Origin: Chlorobiota bacterium
GTDB lineage: Bacteria > Bacteroidota > Bacteroidia > Bacteroidales > F082
Reading direction: 5' to 3'
Assembly: GCA_013151215.1 (NCBI GenBank)
Contig: JAADIS010000110.1
Coordinates: 1-64,000 of the forward strand
DNA length: 64,000 bases
The notes beneath the pieces are model-generated. The model saw only the letters and a program-made list of their open reading frames with translations, made no database searches and was not told where the DNA came from. Below, one piece after another: positions 17,429 through 24,580 of the stretch (positions are counted from its first letter, which is position 1; each line of letters starts with the position of its first letter). A program made the position numbers and the translations under genes.

Positions 17429-20176
17429 ATGATTTTTGGAAAAAAGAGCAATGGGGATAAATATAAACTTAATAGCCTAAAAGTTTATGCCTGGGACAGG
17501 ACAGTAGGGGACAAGAAAAAATTCAGGCGGGTATTCGAAAAAGCCGAGCTTAGCTATTTAAGTGTCGAGTTGTCGATCTACAATAAGCTTTTTGATGAGG
17601 AGGACTGGGGTTGTGAGCTGAAGTTTTTGTTGAACAAAATTGAAGAGGATGAAAGCTTAACAAAAATAACCGAGAAAGTTGATGAGGTCCGGATTAGCAA
17701 AACCGAGAATATCTGTGAATATAATTTTGGCTGGGGCAGCGATGAGCATGGGTCGTTTTGGGATCCTGGAGTTTACGAATGGGAGGCGTTTATTGATGGG
17801 GAATATATAATTTCCGCAAAGTTCTATGTGCAAGATGTAGGAATTGTAAGCAGTAGTGAGAACCCATATTTAAATGTTGGGTCCTTAAGAACTTATGAAG
17901 CCCCTAAGGGGGATCTAGAAGAATCCGAGAGGGTTTATCTAAAGACTTTCGATTCGGAAACTTGCCGCTATATCATGGGTGAGCTTAAATTCCTAAGCAA
18001 ACTCGATCATGAATGGTATTGTGAGTTATTCTTTAATTTTTATGACGATACCGGAATGTTGATTGGTGGCAGCGACTCGTTTTTCCTTGTAACGCCAAAG
18101 AATGGCGTAAACGAGGAGTTTACGGTTACCTTAGGTTGGGGTTTCGACAAGCCCGGGCTTTGGATAAAGGATAATTATACCTTGGAAATAAGTTTTATGG
18201 ACACTTTGGTGGCAGTTTTGCCTTTTAGCATCGATAATGAGGAAGTTAGGCGGATAAGTGACTACGAGGCTCTTTTAAATGAAGAGGTAGCCTCTGTTTT
18301 CGATAATTCAATAATTGCGGATAGAGTTAAGGATAAAGAGAACGGGGATGTCGTTTCCAAGGATGAAGAGCAGGAAAGCACAAACAAGGCTGGTGAAGAA
18401 GGACAAGGCGAAAAATCGGAAGAAAAGATAGAGTTATATATCGACGATCGCCCCGTGGAAGAAATCCTTGCAGAATTGGATTCCTTGATAGGTTTGGGAA
18501 ACATCAAACAAAAAGTAAGGGAATATATTGATTATGTGAGTTTTATCCAGCTGAGAGAAGAGTCGGGGATAAAAGAGGAAGATGAAGTGGTGCTGCATAG
18601 TGTGCTCACCGGCAACCCCGGAACCGGCAAGACTACCGTAGTTAAATTGCTGGGAAAAATCTTCAAGTCGATGGGCTTGCTTTCCAAAGGCCATGTCCAT
18701 ATAGTGGAAGCCAGCGATCTGGTATCGGGATTCATCCGCCAAACAGGAAAGGACACCAAAAAAGCAATAGAAAAAGCCAGGGGTGGTATTTTGTTTATCG
18801 ATGAGGCTTATATGCTTTATAAAGAAGGCTCGAGTGGTGATTTTGGACCGGAGGCTATTGCTGCCTTGATCACGGAAATGAGCGACGGTAAAGGTGATAT
18901 CGCTATTTTTATGGCTGGCTATCCTGAAGAAATGCAAAGTCTTATATCATCCAACCCGGGATTGAAGTCGCGTTTGAAAAACTTTTTTGAGTTCAAGGAT
19001 TATACACCTGACGAATTATATGATATCTCGGAGTTCGCAGCCAAAAAACGTGCTTTGGTGATTTCAAGACCGGCGGCTAAAAAACTTAAAAAAATTCTTA
19101 CCGATGCTTTTAGGAAGCGCGACAGAAGCTTTGGGAACGCACGCTATGTTTTTTCATTAATAGATGAGGCAAAAGTTAATCTAGGCATCAGGATAATTAA
19201 TGATACTGGTCAGGACGAATTTACCAAAACTCAATTATCTACTTTAAAAGATATTGATATAGAAGATATTAACGAAAACGAATTTGACACATCCCCAAAT
19301 ATAGCCCTGGATGAGGCATTATTGAAAGAAGCCGTGGCCGAGCTTGAATCATTGAGTGGTTTGGAAGAGGTGAAAAAAGAGGTCAGGGATTTGATCAAGC
19401 TAAGTAAGTATTACCGTGATATCGGAAGGGACGTACTTAAGGCATTTTCGATGCATAGCATATTCACGGGTAATCCCGGGACTGGGAAAACAACGGTGGC
19501 GCGCATTATGGCCAAAGTTTATAAGGCACTTGGGGTTCTTGAGCGCGGCCATTTGGTCGATGTTGACGGATCGGCATTGATTGCCGGATATCTGGGCCAG
19601 TCGGCACTGAAAACAAAAGAGCTGGTCGAAAAAGCCATGGGCGGAATACTTTTTATCGATGAGGCCTATTCGATCACTGATGGAAACAATAGTGATTTCG
19701 GCAAAAAAGCAATAGCGGCTTTGATAAAGGAAATGGAGGATAAAAGAGGCCAATTTGGGGTTATCGTTGCCGGATACACAAAAAACATGAGCGACTTCGT
19801 GGAATCCAACCCTGGCATAAAATCACGTTTTGACCAAACTTTTCATTTCTCTGATTTCGATGAGGACGAGCTCTGGGAAATAATGCTCAATATGTTTGCC
19901 GGCAGCAACTTAACTCCCGGTAAAGAAGCAGCGGGTCATTTAAGAAAATATATTTCGTTTCTTTATGCTAACAGGGACAAGTTTTTTGGCAATGCAAGGT
20001 CGATGCGCAAGATAGTTGAAAAAGCAGTTAGGAACCAGGAACTCAGAATGTCGGATCTGCCAAAAGCAGAACGCAAGCCTAATGTGTTGAATGTGATAGA
20101 TATAGTGGATGTTATAGATTTTGTCCCTCAGAAGGACGAAATGTTGAAGCGGCAGCCATTGGGCTTTAAAATTTAG
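17429..20176 (+). CDS. Tandem CbbX/SpoVK-type AAA+ ATPase with duplicated N-terminal domain
   Basis: 915 residues, no signal peptide. Residues 1-315 contain two related beta-rich units. The first ends in EYNFGWGSDEHGSFWDPGVY and the second in VTLGWGFDKPGLWIKDNYT, each followed by a matching E-x-x-F-x-D/x strand pair. An acidic linker (about 290-335) leads to two AAA+ modules of the CbxX/CfqX/SpoVK/EccA branch. Module one has Walker A GNPGTGKTTV at about 394 and Walker B ILFIDEAYML; module two has Walker A at about 681 and Walker B ILFIDEAYSI. Both keep arginine-finger regions (NPGLKSRL, NPGIKSRF). Relatives remodel protein complexes (Rubisco activation, type VII secretion). The substrate here is unknown. 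It converges on the minus-strand run ending with the SMI1/KNR4 gene, 63 bases away. Confidence 0.88.
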   Translation: MIFGKKSNGDKYKLNSLKVYAWDRTVGDKKKFRRVFEKAELSYLSVELSIYNKLFDEEDWGCELKFLLNKIEEDESLTKITEKVDEVRISKTENICEYNFGWGSDEHGSFWDPGVYEWEAFIDGEYIISAKFYVQDVGIVSSSENPYLNVGSLRTYEAPKGDLEESERVYLKTFDSETCRYIMGELKFLSKLDHEWYCELFFNFYDDTGMLIGGSDSFFLVTPKNGVNEEFTVTLGWGFDKPGLWIKDNYTLEISFMDTLVAVLPFSIDNEEVRRISDYEALLNEEVASVFDNSIIADRVKDKENGDVVSKDEEQESTNKAGEEGQGEKSEEKIELYIDDRPVEEILAELDSLIGLGNIKQKVREYIDYVSFIQLREESGIKEEDEVVLHSVLTGNPGTGKTTVVKLLGKIFKSMGLLSKGHVHIVEASDLVSGFIRQTGKDTKKAIEKARGGILFIDEAYMLYKEGSSGDFGPEAIAALITEMSDGKGDIAIFMAGYPEEMQSLISSNPGLKSRLKNFFEFKDYTPDELYDISEFAAKKRALVISRPAAKKLKKILTDAFRKRDRSFGNARYVFSLIDEAKVNLGIRIINDTGQDEFTKTQLSTLKDIDIEDINENEFDTSPNIALDEALLKEAVAELESLSGLEEVKKEVRDLIKLSKYYRDIGRDVLKAFSMHSIFTGNPGTGKTTVARIMAKVYKALGVLERGHLVDVDGSALIAGYLGQSALKTKELVEKAMGGILFIDEAYSITDGNNSDFGKKAIAALIKEMEDKRGQFGVIVAGYTKNMSDFVESNPGIKSRFDQTFHFSDFDEDELWEIMLNMFAGSNLTPGKEAAGHLRKYISFLYANRDKFFGNARSMRKIVEKAVRNQELRMSDLPKAERKPNVLNVIDIVDVIDFVPQKDEMLKRQPLGFKI

Positions 20177-20239
20177 TTAGCAAAAATACCGGATTCAACA
20201 ATTATGTTCTCAACAAACAACTAAGTCTTGGGGAAGTTT

Positions 20240-21307
20240 TCAGCACATTTTGATAGTATCCAGGAAATCTGAGTCGATGCGGGCCAATTCTTCTTTGCCC
20301 ATAGCATTATATACCCTGATCCTGATTAGCAAGCCAAGTTCGTAGGTCTTATCCATTGCTAGAATCTTATTGCAGTCGTAAAGTGCCTTATCAAGTTTGC
20401 CAAGTTCCAAAAACGCCCTGGCCCTTCCTGATAATGAAAGTTTATCGTCAGCGTTTATTTTCACCGCCACGTCATAATCAATCAATGCTTTTCTCTTATA
20501 TTTTAAATCCAACAGCAAATTGCCTCTGCAATAATAAAAAAAACCTTCTTCGGGTTCAATCTCAATTGCTTTTGTAAAGTCGTTCATTGCATTGGGATAC
20601 TTTGCTTCGGTAATATAAACGGAGCCTCTTTCGCAAAATGACCAAGCATCTTCGGGATCAAGTTTGATTAATGAGCCTAGTCTTCCGATGCTGTCCTTTG
20701 TATCCTCGATTGATGCTAACTCCAAAATCCTGTTTTCCCGGGCAAATTCATAAAAACTTTGTTTGCCTGAGGTGATATCCGGTTTCGGGAAACCACCGGC
20801 CTTAATATGCCGGTTTAAATAGGCATTGAAATTTTTTGCGATCTTAGGGCAATTATTTTTCTTTAGATTAGGTTTGAACAGAAAAACCGGGGATTCGATT
20901 CTCAAATCCCTGTTAGATATCAAAATCAGATAGCCATCTTCGGGTATCGGAATCCTGCAAATGGGAATTATAGGGTAAAGTCCTTCAAAACTGTCGCCTA
21001 CCAATAGGTTGTTGAGCTTAAAGGTACGGAGCTCATCAATCATTTCATTAAGGGAAAAAAAGTAGAAACTGCTCCACTTAGGCCCGTCAGGCTCATCATC
21101 GAGCATATCGATATAAAAGGACGATGGCTCTTCCAAAATCATCCCGCCGTTGATATTTTCTAAAAACCTGAAATAGTCCGGAGGCAGTTTTAACCCGTAT
21201 GCTTTCTCCACCAATCTTATGTATTCCTTGTTTTCGCCAGTACCAAAATCGTATCTTGTGCTGTCAAGCCTGATTTTATTTCTTAATAATTCAATTGAAT
21301 CCTTCAT
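20240..21307 (-). CDS. SMI1/KNR4 domain protein with TPR repeats
   Basis: 355 residues, cytoplasmic. Residues about 15-165 look like an SMI1/KNR4 (SUKH) domain: an early LPPDYFRFLENINGG motif with the glycine-rich turn, then aromatic-rich strands and a mid-domain LISNRDLR. Residues about 205-345 form three to four tetratricopeptide repeats (AWSFCERGSVYITEAKYPNA, GFFYYCRGNLLLDLKYKRKA and two more). SUKH domains often serve as immunity proteins against contact-dependent toxins, but also occur in other bacterial proteins; no toxin gene is seen nearby. It is last in the minus-strand run from 27839, 11 bases behind a membrane-protein gene. Confidence 0.75.
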   Translation of the reverse strand: MKDSIELLRNKIRLDSTRYDFGTGENKEYIRLVEKAYGLKLPPDYFRFLENINGGMILEEPSSFYIDMLDDEPDGPKWSSFYFFSLNEMIDELRTFKLNNLLVGDSFEGLYPIIPICRIPIPEDGYLILISNRDLRIESPVFLFKPNLKKNNCPKIAKNFNAYLNRHIKAGGFPKPDITSGKQSFYEFARENRILELASIEDTKDSIGRLGSLIKLDPEDAWSFCERGSVYITEAKYPNAMNDFTKAIEIEPEEGFFYYCRGNLLLDLKYKRKALIDYDVAVKINADDKLSLSGRARAFLELGKLDKALYDCNKILAMDKTYELGLLIRIRVYNAMGKEELARIDSDFLDTIKMC

Positions 21308-21318
21308 TTACCACAATT

Positions 21319-22152
21319 TTAATTAGGATGCAGGCGTGGAATCTCGTCGTCGGTTTTAACGACTTTCCTTCGCCTGCTTATCTTCGGCCTTCTCGGCTTT
21401 TTCCTCTCGGTTTTTTCTTCCGACCTAAACTTGATTTTTCTGCCCTCCTGATTCTCCCATTCGTTAAGCTCGGCTTTGAACTCTTTAAAACCACCCTTCA
21501 ATATCGTTCCAGCCGATTCGTCATCGTCAGCTTCCTTCTTTCTCTTATTTGAGGAAAAGAAAAAGAAAGCAATGAGCTTGATAACGAGATATACGATGCT
21601 TATAAATACTATCAACGATATGGTAATTATGGTCAGGTTGGCCATTAATATACATAAAATACTGTAATACAGTATTCTGACGGGAGCATATCTTGCGTGC
21701 ATTTTAATGCTTTCGATACATATTAAAACAAAAAGCGCAAGATATAGAAGAACTATCAGGTTCATGAAGAGAACAAAGTTGCCTGATGTGAAAAAGCCAA
21801 TTATCCCTCTTTCCTGAAGGAAGTTCATGCTGAAATATGAATGTACTGCCGAGCGGCTTTTAACTCCCGCGATGAACAATAGAATAGAAATAAAGGAGGA
21901 TGTTTTCAATGCCCACCAACTTCTGTTGAAATAGCTGTCGTGCCCCAGGACAATGGCGTAGAAGTACTCGGGGATAATCCCTATGGAAAACGGGATCCGG
22001 TAATATAGGTTGAAGCCCGTGAACTTAGAATTGCTCTTTGAGGAAAAGTGCGCATCGATCCTCGATAAGCCTATTAGCCCATATCTTAACGAAACCCCCA
22101 AAAGGAATACCGATGCCGCAAAAACTATTATTGAAATTAAAAAATTCATCAT
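21319..22152 (-). CDS. Membrane protein with basic cytosolic tail, unknown
   Basis: 277 residues. About four to five hydrophobic segments (1-24, 70-95, 122-148, 160-205) are followed by a charged tail of about 75 residues rich in Lys, Arg and Glu (EEKTERKKPRRPKISRRRK). No family recognised. Its start codon overlaps the stop codon of the upstream gene by four bases (ATGA), so the two are translationally coupled and their products may interact. It is 11 bases ahead of the SMI1/KNR4-TPR gene. Confidence 0.7.
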   Translation of the reverse strand: MMNFLISIIVFAASVFLLGVSLRYGLIGLSRIDAHFSSKSNSKFTGFNLYYRIPFSIGIIPEYFYAIVLGHDSYFNRSWWALKTSSFISILLFIAGVKSRSAVHSYFSMNFLQERGIIGFFTSGNFVLFMNLIVLLYLALFVLICIESIKMHARYAPVRILYYSILCILMANLTIITISLIVFISIVYLVIKLIAFFFFSSNKRKKEADDDESAGTILKGGFKEFKAELNEWENQEGRKIKFRSEEKTERKKPRRPKISRRRKVVKTDDEIPRLHPN

Positions 22153-22649
22153 TTTATCTTCAGTGTTTTGTATAATTTGATCAATGCGTATATTATTAAT
22201 GCCAAGGCAAAAGTGGCTGCAATCAATAAGCCGCTGAACATTCCGCTGAAGAAGTAAATAAGCATAATAAGGCTAAGTAAAATGCCATGCGCAATGCCGC
22301 TGTTTTTTTTGTGGGATTTTAGGGAAACAATGAAATTATAGATTATCAAAATAATAATTATACCAAATGAGCCGTATTTGATTATATTTATATAATACTG
22401 ATAATTAACTGATTGTGCAGGAATTAGCCAAGCAGATATCACCATTAGCAAGCCTATTAGAAATGATGCTGCTACAAGGTTTTTACTAATCACGGTATTT
22501 TTGGGAACATTTGCCTCAACAGTAAAACATTTTTCGAAATCGCTCATATACCTAAATCCGAAAAACAGGATTATGAGCCATAAAAACAGTATTGCATAAT
22601 GATACCATTCAGTAAAAGCAAGGAATTCGAGTATTATAAAGCTGTTCAT
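22149..22649 (-). CDS. Small multi-pass membrane protein, unknown
   Basis: 166 residues, about five predicted membrane helices, short charged loops (FRYMSDFEKCFTVEANVPKN, KSHKKN). No recognised domain. It overlaps the next gene by four bases and follows the channel-like gene after 73 bases. Helix count and coupling suggest it forms a membrane complex with the 277-residue protein. Confidence 0.68.
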   Translation of the reverse strand: MNSFIILEFLAFTEWYHYAILFLWLIILFFGFRYMSDFEKCFTVEANVPKNTVISKNLVAASFLIGLLMVISAWLIPAQSVNYQYYINIIKYGSFGIIIILIIYNFIVSLKSHKKNSGIAHGILLSLIMLIYFFSGMFSGLLIAATFALALIIYALIKLYKTLKIK

Positions 22650-22722
22650 GTCATAAAGTTTGGTTTCTTGCTATTCCAATTATATTGGCAATGCCGAAAA
22701 TTAATATGATATTGATAAATGA

Positions 22723-24579
22723 TCAAGCGTTTTGTAAAACCTGGCTAAATAGCGTAATTGTAAATATCGTAAGTAAGAACCAGCCGATAATTCCCTCAAT
22801 AATAGAAAGATACATTGCAAGACTATTCTCCTGCTCAGGCAAGGACCCGAATCCGATAACGACAAAGCTGTTCAGGCTGAGTATTAGCGAATTAACAAAT
22901 TTTACTATAAACACATAAGCAATAAAGCATAATGATATCAGTAAGATAATAAGTCCTGACCAAAGTTTTTCAATGGTTCCAAGAGACTCCCATGCCTTTG
23001 GTTGGAAGTTTAGGGAACGGATAATCCTTGAGATAAAATCGAATCTTATCTTGCCGACAAAAGTTAATGGGCCTCCGAACAGCTTTAATAAATGCGGTAA
23101 TCTTTTCCCGTTTTTTTGGTAATAGTCAAAAAATGAATCTATCTCACTATATTTCCCCGATTCCTCACTGTTTAGTTCCCTTTTATTTTCGAGTACCTTT
23201 TTCAATGAATCTTTCGAGCCCACGTATTTCGCTAAAATGCCAAACTGGCTTACATAATATTTATAGTTCATGCCGTCCCAGGCCGAAAAGCTCAGCATAT
23301 ATAAGAAAGTAAAGCCAAATAAAACCCATAATGATTGAATGAGTGATTTGCCCGGATTAGTTGCGTAATCGGAAAAATATCTTAGAAATACATTTAACTT
23401 ATAGTTAATCAGGTTGTTGAAGCTAGGGTTCACGCTTTGCTCAAATTTTTGTTTGCGCGTTTCGATATCCTTGATCTCAACATAGGATGCATTTGCCGAC
23501 CTAATGTCGCCCCTGTCATGATACAGGGTGTTGAATTTGTTGTATGCGCTCATCAAGTCGTTATAAACCAAATTGTTGGAAAGTTCAGCATCTGTTTTTG
23601 CCTGAAAAATACTTATAGTGCCGTATTCGCCCTCCCTGAAAACAGCGAGCTTTTCCCCGCCTAGATTGCTCCATGACGAATTGGTGTTCTTCTCCGGGAA
23701 GTCGAAATTGAGTATGCCTATGTATCTTTCTACAAAAAGCGAGTCTATCATAAGTGATTTCTCTATGTTTGATGAACTCAGGTTCAACACTTGAAGCTGA
23801 ATCGAATCCAATAAAACATTGCCTATGTTTGTATTGCCCAGATCAACCGAAAAGATGTTCTCATCACCGTTATTATCGAATTTGCATGAGCTGATCGTTA
23901 GATTGCCGATATTTTTATCGCTTATCGAAAGTTGATAGCTTATGCCTTCCTCGTCTTTTTCCGAAAAGATTTTGTCGTCGGCTATGAAATTGCAATCCTC
24001 GATATTAAGGCTTTCAAGGCTGACGTCAATATTCAAGGTGGAATAAAACTTACAGTTTTTAAACTTCAGTTTGTTTGCCGGGAGAAACTTGTTGCTGATA
24101 TCAACATCGTTCTTAAAAACACAATTCTCGAATAATAATTGTTCCCTGCCCAGGGTAAAATTCTCAAATTCGAGAGGGCAGCTAAACTGGCATCCCACGA
24201 CCTTAAGCTTAGTTAGCTGCCAGTTCGTGAATTTTAATGGAGTGTTGTTCGATAGGTTAAAATCACAGTTGTAAAAATATATTTTCTTCGTGCCCTCGCT
24301 TGAAGGCGATAATTGATACAGGCTGAAAAATACTTTGTCAATTAAGAAGTCCCCGTCATTATCGGTGGATATTATTTCGTAGTCGCTTATAATGCACTCT
24401 TTGCCAGGACTATTTAACAGTGATGCTAATTGCTGTATGCTTATAAGCTGTTTTATGGTGTTTTGTTCGGCAGCTTCCTCCTCTTCAGCAATTTCCTCTT
24501 CCTGGGAATAAGCTAAGCTACTTCCCGATAATATTAATATGAGAAGCAATACTGCTATGTAAATAGGATTTCGCTTCAT
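22723..24579 (-). CDS. Periplasmic beta-helix protein with C-terminal K+-channel-like pore
   Basis: 618 residues. An N-terminal signal sequence (LLLILILSGSSLAYSQ) and an acidic stretch lead into a domain (about 55-300) of repeated N-x-x-F-x-N-C-x-F units, a pentapeptide-like or right-handed beta-helix pattern. A helical linker follows. A membrane segment lies at about 410-430, and another (LWSGLIILLISLCFIAYVF) precedes a pore-loop-like sequence LNSFVVIGFGSLPEQ with GFG at 576-578. A last helix (YLSIIEGIIGWFLLTIFTIT) ends the protein. The last ~80 residues closely resemble a two-helix potassium channel (Ion_trans_2), with GFG replacing GYG and no aspartate after it. Ion selectivity is unproven. 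Only one base separates it from the upstream transglutaminase gene. Confidence 0.72.
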   Translation of the reverse strand: MKRNPIYIAVLLLILILSGSSLAYSQEEEIAEEEEAAEQNTIKQLISIQQLASLLNSPGKECIISDYEIISTDNDGDFLIDKVFFSLYQLSPSSEGTKKIYFYNCDFNLSNNTPLKFTNWQLTKLKVVGCQFSCPLEFENFTLGREQLLFENCVFKNDVDISNKFLPANKLKFKNCKFYSTLNIDVSLESLNIEDCNFIADDKIFSEKDEEGISYQLSISDKNIGNLTISSCKFDNNGDENIFSVDLGNTNIGNVLLDSIQLQVLNLSSSNIEKSLMIDSLFVERYIGILNFDFPEKNTNSSWSNLGGEKLAVFREGEYGTISIFQAKTDAELSNNLVYNDLMSAYNKFNTLYHDRGDIRSANASYVEIKDIETRKQKFEQSVNPSFNNLINYKLNVFLRYFSDYATNPGKSLIQSLWVLFGFTFLYMLSFSAWDGMNYKYYVSQFGILAKYVGSKDSLKKVLENKRELNSEESGKYSEIDSFFDYYQKNGKRLPHLLKLFGGPLTFVGKIRFDFISRIIRSLNFQPKAWESLGTIEKLWSGLIILLISLCFIAYVFIVKFVNSLILSLNSFVVIGFGSLPEQENSLAMYLSIIEGIIGWFLLTIFTITLFSQVLQNA

Positions 24580-24580
24580 T

